The position numbers were made by a program, and so were the translations under genes. Below are positions 46,458 to 57,631 of a stretch of 64,000 nt of DNA, piece after piece. Each line of letters starts with the position of its first letter. Positions within the stretch are counted from its first letter, which is position 1. This DNA comes from Carnegiea gigantea (taxonomy: Eukaryota; Streptophyta; Magnoliopsida; Caryophyllales; Cactaceae), in NCBI GenBank assembly GCA_029747015.1, contig JAKOGI010000432.1:262501-326500 (forward strand), given 5' to 3'. Below the pieces are notes generated by a model, which saw only the letters and a program-made list of their open reading frames with translations, made no database searches and was not told the origin of the DNA.

Positions 46458-48104
46458 AATACCCCCACACATATCTTTTGCTCGTCCTCGAGCAAAACAA
46501 AGAGAAAAACTAAACTACACAGCTAACTCACTTTCGTAGGAATCACGGTTGCATTTAGCGTATGCAACACGCCCTTTGAACCCCTTGGTTTCCCCAAGTG
46601 GATGAGCAAGGTCTCGTGAGGGTTTGTAGAAGATATACCCACAAAATCTCAAAAAAGGAAAAACAAAGAAAAGAGAAACAAAAATCGAAAAATTAAAATG
46701 ACAAAACATAATATATACATGGGGGTAAACTGTATACAATCGGATCAACCAAAGCCCCTAATAACTCAAGTATCAGTATGTACACAAGCATTACATACAT
46801 TTCAGGATACATCATCCCAAAGAATGGCATCCAGACATCAGCTTTTCACCCCACAATGCATGAAAACATTGAATTCACCCTGATGCCTGGTGTACAAGTG
46901 TATCATCACCCTAAAACTTGGCCTACTAAAATCAAACTCAATCCCACGCAACTGACACAAGCTACCTTTTTGAATGGCTAGCATGGAAAGCAAGCTTTCC
47001 AAGTAGCAGTATTGCCTCAAAGGGTAACACTCAGTAGCGCATGCCTCAAAGAGGGTACTTATTATTCCAAACTCTTTTCTTCCCCACTTTTTTTTTCTTT
47101 TCTTTCCATTATATTTTTTTCATTACAAACTCTTGCCACGCCTCAAAGGGATACACCAGTAGCGCTTGAATCAGTTTGTTTTTGCTTTTGTTTTTGGAAA
47201 AAGGGGGTGCAAGCACATACAAAGGGAGCTGTGCAGTAGGCAAGTGGGAGAGCCGATCATAGAAAACTAAGAATATAAGGTTATAATAATATAATAGTCA
47301 GGATTGGATTACAAAGTTACAATGGACTGTTGGGGTTAGAACTGAGGCCTAAAACGACAGACTGGGGATGAATATTTATTATGCACATTATACTTATATA
47401 CGAGCTAATAGTCACCGGAGATCAAGGCTGATCAAAATAGTACAAAACTCCTCTAAACCCCAAAAGAAAAGAAAAATTATACAAAAAAGGGAAAAAAGTG
47501 AAAAATCTACACAAAAATGAAAAATCTTCACAAATAAGAATAAAAGGGGAGATGACGACCCCACCCCCACCCCTAAATCTCACAATGTCCTCATTGGGAG
47601 CGGAGAGTCATCAACAACCACAAAAACACACAAAAATAAAGAAAACAAAATTAAACACAAGACACATAAAACACAATAAACACACACATCAACACTAAAC
47701 CTGCACAATATAGGCACAGGCTAGTACACTCTCCCAAAAACACTCACTAAAAAAAAAAACAAGACCGCACATATATACAAAACTAACTACCAAAAACAAG
47801 GACATACCAAGCCATCAACACCACCAATCACAACACACAAATATCCACAAAAACACAAAAGCGGTGATCATAGCCATCATTGGCTCAACAACATCCCAAA
47901 TGTCAACTCAAGATGATCACCGACAAAAACACAATCTTAGTATCCACAACTAAACAGAAACAAAAAGAAAGAAAATAAAAAGAAGGGAGAAGAGTTAGAA
48001 CGAGTATACCAGGTCGAGTACTGATTGTACCCGAACTACACCTCCCTAGGATGGTGCTGTGGAGGCCTGAGGAGTATCAGTCACTCCTCATCATCCCTCA
48101 GGAT
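46458..48104 (-). other. 3' non-coding region of small gag element
   Basis: About 1.65 kb, A-rich on the plus strand from 47440 to 47980. No conserved domain on either strand. Confidence 0.6.
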
Positions 48105-49303
48105 TCACGGCATCAACTCGGATGCCGTCAAGGCTCTCAGGACCTTATCATGTGCCTGCACATGCATCTCGAAGTGATGTGAGTATGAGAACAAGTATAA
48201 GAAAGAAGCAAATGTAGGTAATGTCCTCGTACTCATATCATATGCCAAAGAAAAATCAAACGTACACAATAGGATCTTCCTAGGTACGTCCTGTAGGTAT
48301 GCACAAGAGGGATTTAAGGAGGGATTAGACCCTCGAATGTTACCTAGGGACTCTAGAAATGCAGGCAGTGGTGGGGTGGTGGCGATAAGGTATGGGGATG
48401 AAATTGGGACTAAGGTAGGCGACTCGGTGTAAATGGGGTCAATATGGTCAATGCTAGGAGTGACACTAACCCTCACATCATCATTATAATACTCCTCAAA
48501 AGACGGCTCTAACAAGATATTATTGCCCGACCAAACAAGCAAATCATCCTCAATAAAACTAGCATCACCTCGAGAAGACTCACCCATCTCTAACCCCGTG
48601 TACTGAGCTAAAGGGAGGGGAGAAAAAAGATAACTCACAACACCATCAGTAGTGTCATTAGGTGCGCTAGACAAGGATGGAGCGACATAGGGAGGGTCAA
48701 TCACTTTCTCTAGGCCGGTCAAATGTTTCTGAGCGATAAAAGCGGGCTCTAGGGGCAGAGAAGACTCACAATCATCACAGAGACTAACCTCAAGCCTAGG
48801 ACAAGAAGGCCTAGGGCCGGTCTCATGCAATATGCCACGCTCCCTCATCGTATCAACCAAACAATTAAGTCGCTCATTCATTGTCTCTATCAGAGCATTA
48901 AGGTTCGCATAACAATCATCAGAAATGTCATATAGGGACAAGAATTCGCATCATGGTCAACCGATTGACAATAAGAGCATTGAAGAGGAGAATAAGCATG
49001 CGAATCATGGAAAGTAGGGGAAGGATACTCAAAACAATCACTAGCACACTCGTGATTCCATTGAGACCAAGTTAAAGATTCAAACAAATCCCACAAATCA
49101 TCGACATCTAAAAAGCACATACCACCATAACACATGGACTCAAGGGTGGCTGGGGTCTCATGTGTTATTGCCTCAAGTACAACATCGCATATTTCCCATT
49201 TTTCATATGTGAAATGAACACAGTGAGCACGATAGTCATTAATCCGAGATAAGTATTGCCAAAATGGTTCATGCTCAAATTGAGGAAAATGAAAAATAGC
49301 CAT
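48105..49303 (-). pseudogene. gag-like protein with zinc knuckle, one frameshift
   Basis: Starts MAIFHFPQFEHEPFWQYL at 49303, a gag-type opening (FPQF...FWQYLSRINDYRA). A region EKWEICDVVLEAITHETPATL and a zinc knuckle CSYCQSVDHDANSC (CX2CX4HX4C, near 48960) follow. Near 48925-48935 the reading changes frame, fitting loss of one base. After it comes a 250-residue region: a short coiled coil (ALIETMNERLNCLVDTMRER), then acidic and Ser/Pro-rich sequence ending near 48105. I recognise no protease or polymerase. Combined length is about 400 residues. The N-terminal part is most likely nucleocapsid/capsid; the C-terminal part has no known function that I can see. It does not align obviously with the Athila-like gags nearby. 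Confidence 0.75.
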
Positions 49304-49400
49304 TTTGATTTTTTTTTAAAATTTTTTTTAATTTTTTTTGGGATTTTCTAAAGGCCTAGTCTTGAATGCTCAAGTGGGCTCCGATATTGAAAAGCGCCAA

Positions 49401-49419
49401 CTCTCCGGCAACGGCGCCA
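49401..49419 (-). other. primer binding site, tRNA-Asp
   Basis: CTCTCCGGCAACGGCGCCA on the plus strand; differs from the perfect site by one base (CTCCGG for CCCCGG). It is 6 bp from the 5' LTR. Confidence 0.85.
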
Positions 49420-49425
49420 AAAACT

Positions 49426-50839
49426 TGTTGAAGGAAAAGCAGAGTTTTAATGTTTATAAACCCCAAGTGCAAGGTGTATCGTTGAGTACTTGGGGTGTCG
49501 TCCACAGGGAATTGTGTTTCCAACTACCAAAGCTAGCTAAAGCGTCTCGAGTTAGGTAAGATTAAAGGGGAAAGAGGGAAAACTAAACTATGCTGCAAGC
49601 ATAGAAAATGCGACTTAGAGTTGTGATTTGACCAATGAATGAACCAGCTAATCAAGACGTGTCCTAACCTATCCAAACTATATCACGAACTAGAGATGAT
49701 TGGTTGCACCATCAAAGACCACCCAAGCCCTCTCTCAAGGGTCATGAGCTAGTCTAATTAGCCTAACCGCCTATTTTCATGGGGTTAGCCCAATTAGACC
49801 ACAAAACTAGCAACCCCGAACCTAACTTCGATTCGGATACTATTTTCATGTCCCGAACTCGGCTATTCCCTCTCCCACACTAGCTAATTGACCTCACCTC
49901 TCAGCATAAGTCAATCGCCCAAAAATATGGATGAAAGCTCTCTCAAGCATTTCATCGAACACTTGGCGGGCGTGAAGGAAAACTCTAAGTTCTAGGCATA
50001 GATTGGGTATGGTTAGGCCAAATACAAGATTAATTAGCCATCAAGAGGCTAATCACAATCCAAGCCAACACAATCTACCAACAAAACATCACAAACACAT
50101 GAAAACCTAAACTAACAAACAAGAACGTAAACTTGAAGAACAAAACAAAGAGAATGAAATAAAACAAATCTAAACAACTAAATAACATGAATCAACAATG
50201 AAAACTAAACATATAAATAAAACAAAACAAATACAAGAATCAAACTAGCAAAACATAAACAAGAATAAGATATGAAATAAAGAGAGAAAAAGGAACAAAA
50301 CTTAGTCTTGAATTGATAGAAGGAACTTCAAATCCTAAAGGTTGAATCCAAGGTTACAATCTTCAATCCTAAACAAATCCTCCTATTGAGGTTTTATTTG
50401 CTGAAACCTAATCTAAACTACTCTAGAAATCGCCAGAGAGAAGCCCTAAGTGAACTCCTGTGCGACCCCCTAAAAATCACAAAGCAAGCCCCTTAAATAG
50501 AAGTCGAAATAGGCCGAAACTGGATAGGTGGCACGGCCGTGCCACCTGGCACGGGGTACCCGTGTCACTTGTCTGGCAGTGGTGGCATGGCCATGCCGCC
50601 TGGCATGGGGTGCCCATGCCGTTTTTCTGCCCGCGCGCACTTTTTCGTTCATTTTTAACCCTTTTTCGCTCCTTTTTGTGGCACTTGCCCGATTGAACTT
50701 ATTACCTACAAAAGTAAATAAAACAAGTAAAAATCCTAAAGATTACTTAATAAAACAAGAAAAATCCTAAAGATTAATTATTACACGAGCTAAAATCAAG
50801 CAAAAAGGCATGTAAAATGCAATAATTTATCGCTTAACA
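49426..50839 (-). repeat. 5' LTR of small gag element
   Basis: 1,414 bp, pairs with 45071-46457. The 18-bp palindrome GTGGCACGGCCGTGCCAC lies at 50528-50545, followed by extra GGCACGGGGTACCCGTGTC-like sequence missing from the other LTR. Confidence 0.9.
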
Positions 50840-51060
50840 ATAGAATGTATGAACTTGCAATCCGAGTATGTATGTTCATCCATGATTATGACTAAAAATC
50901 TAATCTTTTTCAAATTCGAGATATTGAAGACACAGAAGCATGCTATTAACTTGCATAATTACGAGAATTAAGCAACTAATCATATACTAATCTACTCAAA
51001 GCAAGCATGCTTGTTGCTCAGATCATTGAACGCTTTAAACAGGACTAATCCGATTAATCT

Positions 51061-51074
51061 AGGCTCTGATACCA
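51061..51074 (-). other. primer binding site, initiator tRNA-Met
   Basis: AGGCTCTGATACCA on the plus strand is the reverse complement of TGGTATCAGAGCCT, 1 bp from the Copia 5' LTR. Confidence 0.9.
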
Positions 51075-51075
51075 C

Positions 51076-51373
51076 TGTTAGATAGATAGGACTGACCTAG
51101 AATACGGAATTATCTGTCGGGAATAGCCCACGTCGATCTGAATGTGAGGCAGTTACTAGAGTCGCCTTCAAGGTTTACGTCCTAAATCCGAAACCCAGTG
51201 GATGGTTGGGCAATCGTGAGAGGGGAGGGGAGAGTATGTGGTTTCTGTGTCACATGTGTGTTACCCGAATTGATACTCTGAAAGCTCCTTATATAGGTTG
51301 GGGGAACAATCAAGGAAGCCACCCTAAGCGGCTTTAGTGGCCGTCGGGCCTAAAACATTGGGCCTCCCCAACA
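51076..51373 (-). repeat. 5' LTR of nested-host Copia
   Basis: 298 bp with ends TGTTGGGG... and ...CTAACA on the minus strand. Contains GGGAACAATC and GCGGCTTTAGTGGCC words shared with the 3' LTR. Confidence 0.9.
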
Positions 51374-52809
51374 TTGGCAATAACTTTAAGTGTGAATTAC
51401 CTTTGCTATAGATTTTTTAACGTTAGTTTAACTTTTCATGTATTTGAAATACTAGGTTCTAATTAGGTTTTAGTTTGTTTTGATGTAGTGAGCAGTAAAC
51501 TAAAAGGCCAACCATCAACGCAGTATTACAACTCTATGGGTAATTGGTATTTCGTCCCTCCTCTATAGTTTTTCATTTTCTTCACTTTGTATATTCAACT
51601 TCATTAGTGTAAGGAATGTATGTCCCTTGTGTGTCAATAGATTGAATTCTTCCTTACCTAATGATTCAAGGATCCAGTTTGATTTTGATCATAAAGTCTT
51701 TTAAGGCTTCAGTTAATATATGATGCAGTGGATTCTAGCTGCACAGCTAAATTGTGATATTTATTATTTGGTTTGATTCTATGGTGTGGGTTTTGTGGTG
51801 GGAGATCATACATGGGAGGTTATGGTGTCCTTTTCTTTGTTTGGCATTTTGGTTCAATACTTGGAGAAAAGTAGGTGGATGTTAAAGCTTTAAGTCATTT
51901 ATGGTAAGTTGGCATGGCTCTTGCTCATGTGCTTGGCTGTGTGTTTCTAAGTGTTTATATATTCATTTATAATGTAGGCATGGTCTCTCTAAATTTTCCT
52001 TGGTTTGATTTTGATTATAAATTACTCGATGCATAATGACAAAAAGAGAAGCATGTTTAGTTTTTTCTTGTGCTTCAAAATTACGTTTAATATTTTGAAG
52101 GCCTCCATTGTAGAGTTCATGTCTCCTTTTAGTTTTTTTTTTATTTATTAAATATTTGACTTTATAGCCCAGTTGCACATCTAAGCCTCACTGATTCATT
52201 TCTCTTCAATCATTACCTTAGTGCCAGTAAGATTAAGGCTTGATATTTTCACATCAGGGTAACCAAAAAGTTCTCCTATTCCCTCTCTATTTTTGGTTTG
52301 TAGTGATGCAGGTCCTCTACCCCTGCTTCCTTCAATAATTGTGTTCGTCTCATGAGTTTTGCAGTTTCTAGCTTGATACATCAAATTTTAGGATTCAACT
52401 TGATTTATTGTTTCTGACCTTTGTGGAGCTCCTTTTTTTTTTGTTGTTAGAGAGTGTCTGGTCAATGCCTTGGTATGAATGGAAAAGTGAACACTATGTG
52501 GGGCTTGTATTTCGTTTTGTAGTTGATTTTCCTTATTTACAATTAAAATATTCTACCTCTTTCTTTAGAGATTTTAAGGAAGGGGCAAGTTCATGAGATA
52601 TTTCATCAAACTATGAGTGCGCTGGGTGTTTTCAGCAACCTTTTTTTTCTTCACCCTTTGTTTTAAAAATTTACTTCATTGATATGGATTTTGTTTGGGT
52701 TTAATATTAATACTCATTTGGCAAATGGTAATGGCAAGAATTCATTTTCAGAAGCAGGACTGAATGTAGTATCTTAAAAGTGCTCTTGAGTGCTAAATGA
52801 GGAAGAGCT

Positions 52810-53065
52810 TACTTTTAGACCTAGCAAAACTGACCCGAGACGCGAAGCAAACGACCCAGATCCATACATAAACCGACACTCGAAATGGAGTGAACCGATT
52901 TAGACCTGAACATCCGAAGTAAATCCATCCATAACTGAATGAAACCTGAATTGTAGCATAAACTAAAATGACCCGACCTAATTCAAACCCGATCCGTAGT
53001 GACTTCACCTGAAGTAAACTGAAAATGGATAACCCGAACCCGAACTGAACTATACATAATGTAAG
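52810..53065. repeat. degenerate ACCCGA/GAACCTGA repeat cluster 1
   Basis: Repeated words such as GACCCGA, AAACCGA, CTGAACC and AACCCGAACCCGAACTGAAC at loose spacing. Comparable clusters are common in plant genomes. Confidence 0.6.
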
Positions 53066-54185
53066 ACCGATCTGATTCTTACTCGACTCAGTTTTATCTG
53101 AATAAGTAATAACTTTTTTTGGGGTTTTAGTTTTTTCTCTTTTTGGGGGAATTTTGAATTTTGCAAACTCAATTAGTTGAGTTTAGGTGGGAAATGGAAA
53201 ATAACTTAAGAGAAAGTTTTTATCAAGCAAATCAATTGAAAACTTAGGAGGAAAAAGTAAAATAGTTGATCGTTTTAAGTTTTTAATTTGATAGATATGT
53301 AGTAAAAATATAAGAGAATTTATTTTTAGTTACAATAGGAATTAAGAAAATATAACTATAATTAACAACTTATTAATTAAACTTATTAAAATCTAGCAAT
53401 CCTATTTTACTATTTGATTCACTTAATGACTTAATCCAATACACACTATGATTATGAATTTATATTATCATTTTGTGACCACTGTCAAAAATTTCGCACC
53501 ACTGATCTACGATTCTAAATCATCTTCATAACATGTTTAATTATATAAAATCATGTTTAAGAATGTATCATTACATATGATCTCAAAATAATGTAACTCA
53601 TTTGAATTTTGGACAATTAAATTTCAAGTCTCGAGTTTTGATAACAAGCATTCATAATCCTATAAATGTAATACTAATTGACACATACTCATATATTGTC
53701 GTTGCTTTTTAGCTTTGACTCATTGAGCAAATGCAAATCATGTAATTAATCTCATAAAGACAAATCTTCGAATTTGACATATGATCATTTAACAAGCTAT
53801 CAAACTGATTTGATTACTAAAAATGTCGAATTAAACCAACCTGTTTCTATTTACCAACTCTAAATATGACAAACATGAACTTATAAGCCAACACTGGGGT
53901 CTAAATAAAAATTTCATTATTTTCTTTCTTTTTTTTCATTTTCCAAGGTATATTTTGTATTGTGGTTTACAAATGAGACCATTAACAAATAATTTGTGTT
54001 GGGTTGGTCTACTCATTTTGTCATCGCATGAACTCAATCGAGATGATTAAAACTTGCCTTATGGACACATATCTTTTTGATAATTGCACGGCACATTTGA
54101 TATAGGGTTAGGGATGAGTTGTACACTTGTATTTGTAATTCAATAGTTTTCTTAGTAAATTTAGAACTAACCCCATATAATTTTC

Positions 54186-54230
54186 CATTATATATATATA
54201 TATATATATATATACATACACACACACAAA
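54186..54230. repeat. (TA)n(CA)n microsatellite
   Basis: About 26 bp of TA repeats followed by CATACACACACACA. Confidence 0.9.
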
Positions 54231-54379
54231 CCATGCATAATCAATTAGTCATTAACGTATGAATTAAAAGAGAAATCTAGAATAAATGGGTTTATCCAAT
54301 TAAACGGTTTTTATCTTTTAAACACAAGTTAAGAATAAAGAGCCAAAGATGGCTACATTGAAAACATGCAACGATTCGA

Positions 54380-54765
54380 AATCAATCCAACTTGATTTAT
54401 ACCCGATTCGATTTACACTTGACCCGATATTGACCTAAAGATTGAACTGAATCCCACTCGGCCCAAACTACACTTGAACCCATGCCCAATCCGAACTGGG
54501 CTACGTACTGTAGACAATCTGAAACAGACCCGGTCTGAACCCCACCCGACCCGAACTCTACCCGTACCGACCAGAACATGGTACACGTAAGTGACTCGAA
54601 CCTGAACTTCACCCGAACCGACTCGAACATAGTTGACCTGAAAGTGATCTAAACCCGAACTTCACCCAAACCAAACCTGAACTCGATCAGAACATAGTTG
54701 ACCTGAAAGTAGCCTGAACCAAACTAAGACCCGACCCGTACCCGAATGACCCATTTGTCGGGTCT
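54380..54765. repeat. degenerate ACCCGA repeat cluster 2
   Basis: Many ACCCGA, GACCCG, CGAACC words. A longer unit, GAACATAGTTGACCTGAAAG, is repeated at about 54625 and 54690. Related to cluster 1. Confidence 0.65.
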
Positions 54766-56204
54766 ACTTACTTCATTGACTATCAAAAAAGAATTTTAGA
54801 CTATGCAAATTTTTGTATCTGTTAAAATGCTTGATCATCTGTTCAATCTAAGAGGCTTAATTCTGTTATTAAGCTCCAATTGTTACTTTTCTATAAATGA
54901 GGTCTACATTGGACTTCGAATTTTTGTTATCTTGCCATATCCTTATCTTTTTTCTTGAGATTTAGATGTATATTGAAGCAAAGTATGAGTTTTGGGTTTC
55001 ACTTTTCTTTCTGAGTGCTGGCAACATACCACTTAGTCTTGTTTAAGTTTTTTCGATGGCTTCTTCGGTTATTGTTTGTGGCTCATCCTATCATTTAGCC
55101 TTTTGTGGGCAAAGTACAATGCTCTTTTTGATAAAGCCATTCCATGCGGAGTAGTTTAAACTTAGCAATGCTTGCATTTCAATATAATTTAGTGTCACCC
55201 AAAATGAGTTCATTGCTGCTTCCATCAATAGTGACATTAAAGTTTTCTCATGTAAGAATGTTTTCAGTATAGCACACGAGGAGCACATTAAAGCTACTTT
55301 TAATTAGGTTTCGTTTCATAGGGATTGGAAACATTTTTTTGGAAGTTAAATTTTAGTTACCGAAGATGAAGGCACATGTTGATTTGTAAGCATTATTGGA
55401 GCTGAAGGTCCACAAGTTTATGTATAGTCAAATTGATTTTTTTTAATCTTAAAGTGTGCGTGGCAATTTGCCCTGCCAGGCTACTTAATAATGATCAAAG
55501 TATATTGTAATATCTTATTTAGTTTCTATTTTTTTTAACTAAATTTTACTGCATGAAGCTGGACCAAACTTATTTTTATTGAACTGAACTGAGTAAACTT
55601 ATTTTTTCTTAAATTGAACTTACTTTTTTGTTAAACTAAACTTAAGTAAACTGAACATATTTTTTACTTAACGTTGTATAGAACAAGTCCTTATGACCTT
55701 ACATGCCTGGACTGAGGACGTGTGGATTTTGTCTGGGTGTTCCACTTCCTAATTAATTCAATGAATTTTCCCTTCCAAGCTCATTTGCTTTTCTCAGTTT
55801 TCCTGTGTTAGTCATTCGGAGTTTGAGCTATAACTTCTTCTATCCCATTAATTCATTGGATGGCAATTGCGTTTGCAGGTGAACATTACTTTGGGATGCA
55901 AGACTAGAGTGGGTGATAAGTGGTTTTTGTAGCAATCGATGCTCAAATTATCAATGATTTGAAGGCCATTTGTTTGAAGGATTTTGGCGTATATAATTTG
56001 TTAAATTTTGATTTGAAGGCTTCAATCTCGCTTATACATTTTAATTATCATCGGTTTTGTGGATCTTGATTATTTATTTGATGCAATAGAATTAAAATAA
56101 TCCAATCAATTTGATTTTTTTATCACTCTTGGCGATTTGATATTATCAATATCTACGTAAATAGAGGGGGAAAGAACGTTCTAAGTACATGCAATCATAA
56201 GAAA

Positions 56205-56240
56205 AGTTAATCCCGGGGCAACGCGCAGGTCTTAATTAGT
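56205..56240 (+). other. Helitron-type 3' terminus
   Basis: AGTTAATCCCGGGGCAACGC continuing to CGCAGGTCTTAATTAG then T. The stem is imperfect compared with the usual CCCGCGGCAACGCGCGGG, and the final CTAG is TTAG. Confidence 0.55.
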
Positions 56241-57590
56241 TTTTATGTTTATTTTTTTGTGTTTGATCCTCTATTTTGATCCCCCCAAAAAAGAAATATG
56301 GGGTTAGGTCTTTGGACTTATGTGATTATGTTTGACTGCATGTTCTACCGTCTTATTAGAGCCTATCGAAACAATTATTTGAAGTTATGAACCATGTTAG
56401 TAGAGTAGGCCGATGAACAAGGGATGTGCTAATTTTGTCTACATATTATTACGTGATAGCCTCTATTATTGTTTGTTTAGGACCCCATCTTTTTGCTTGA
56501 AACTATCTAGTCCTTGTCACACAAGATCAATATGGTAATTAGATATGATGGACATATATATTGGATGAACCGGTGACACAAGAAGGTGTAGTGAAAATAT
56601 AAATGAAACAAATATTGGTTTCAGTAATTATTCATGCAGAAACAAATATTGGTTTCAGTAATTATTCATGCAGATCAAGTTCAAAGGGGTTTTACGATTT
56701 TCAAGGTTACAAAATTTGATAGTTAGACGGCATTTTCTCACTTGCCTCAGTAGGGCAATTTTTGGAGAGGGGGGGGGGGTATAGAGGTTGGTTTGTATTG
56801 TGTTGAGTCTTAATGTCAAATGTAAGTTTAAGAAAGAGGGTGGGTAGTTTGGTTCTCGATGTTAAATGTCAAATTTAGTTGTTTAGGTCCGTTTCTGCCC
56901 ATTGAAGCACAAGTATTATGGAAGCCTAAAAAATCTAAAAGATCCTTCTTGACATTCTGTTGTTAGGTTTTGACTGCCATCCCTATGCAATTTGAGCTAC
57001 CGCGTCTAATCTTTGAGAGGGAAAAGTGATTTGGTGGAGATATAATGAGTAGTTTTTATTTTTTACATTTTGGGGGGGGAATACTTACAATATTTCATAT
57101 CTTCACTTACCTTTTAGTTTAGGATTTATGATTGTGCAATGCTTGACGGATTGCTCACCTTCAAGATGCTATTGGTGAGAGATTTCAGGTAGCATAGACA
57201 CTACAAGAATCTACAGCATACATTGTGTGATGCTAATTGACTTTCTGTCAGCAATCCAGCCAAAAAGCACCCTTACGTATAAAAACAATTCAATGGAAGC
57301 ATTCTTTGCTTTTTTTTTTTTTTTTTTCGGGGGAAGGTGGGGAGGGGGATTTGGGATGTTAGGTGTTGGCCAAATTTTGATTAATTTTCTAATAGTTCCA
57401 AGCAACCCTTTGGAAATCATAAGCATTATATAACTATTGCAAGTCAAGGGTAAATTTGAAGTGTTTTTCATGAATTGCATGCATTCACTTTGTTCATTCC
57501 ATAGCATCCATTAAAAAAGGAGATTAATTTTATTGCCTATCTCAGTTGAACAATTTTCTAATGATATATTCAAAATACTATATATTTATT
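56241..57590. other. sequence between two Helitron-like ends
   Basis: No gene recognised. It contains a 34-bp tandem duplication (56605-56672), a G-run near 56769 and a T-run near 57309. Confidence 0.35.
56605..56672. repeat. 34-bp perfect tandem duplication
   Basis: GAAACAAATATTGGTTTCAG with the following 14 bases occurs at 56605-56638 and immediately again at 56639-56672. Confidence 0.95.
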
Positions 57591-57596
57591 GAAAAA

Positions 57597-57631
57597 GTTA
57601 ATCCCGAGGCAACACACATGTATTTGCTAGT
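57597..57631 (+). other. second Helitron-type 3' terminus
   Basis: GTTAATCCCGAGGCAACACA then CATGTATTTGCTAG-T. It shares GTTAATCCCGRGGCAACRC with 56207 and keeps CTAG-T at the end. The hairpin is eroded. Confidence 0.5.

Larger units (their letters stand above)
45071..50839 (-). mobile_element. small LTR retrotransposon with unfamiliar gag-like protein, tRNA-Asp primed, nested in Copia
   Basis: 5,769 bp on the minus strand with a perfect 5-bp target duplication ATAGA (45066-45070, 50840-50844). LTRs 45071-46457 (3') and 49426-50839 (5') start TGTTAGGCGATAA/TGTTAAGCGATAA and end CCTTCAACA. The primer site matches tRNA-Asp apart from one base. The polypurine tract is GTGTGGGGGTATT next to 46457. 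Internal region is only about 3 kb with one gag-like gene and no protease or polymerase motif. Resembles the TR-GAG class. Confidence 0.88.
30699..51373 (-). mobile_element. Ty1/Copia retrotransposon, minus strand, with two nested LTR elements
   Basis: Two 298-bp LTRs (30699-30996 and 51076-51373). The right one is the 5' LTR because the tRNA-Met primer site (reverse complement of TGGTATCAGAGCCT, 51061-51074) lies just inside it. Flanks ATGGC (30694-30698) and TTGGC (51374-51378) are a target duplication with one change. Two insertions (32286-39698 and 45071-50839) take up about 13.2 kb; about 7.5 kb is Copia or further undetected insertion. Pol order is protease, integrase, RT, RNase H, typical of Copia. 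Confidence 0.88.
51379..56204. other. right part of candidate Helitron 2, unassigned
   Basis: About 4.8 kb of AT-rich sequence with short frames only. Two clusters of degenerate ACCCGA words and a TA/CA microsatellite are listed separately. No protein domain recognised on either strand. A T-rich, intron-like character at 51400-52700 allows a captured gene, but no exon can be supported. Confidence 0.35.
28906..56239 (+). mobile_element. candidate Helitron 2, interrupted by a nested Copia element
   Basis: Proposed 5' end is TCTAATATAACACATT at 28906 after A; it is followed, at about the same distance as in Helitron 1, by a related word GGGAGAGTAATTTGCAG (28944). The 3' end is CCCGGGGCAACGCGCAGGTC then TTAATTAG-T at 56213-56240. 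It resembles the plant Helitron terminal hairpin CCCGCGGCAACGCGCGGG with the last CTAG mutated to TTAG. Removing the nested Copia leaves about 6.65 kb. No Rep/helicase seen. The 5' border is an inference. Confidence 0.4.
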
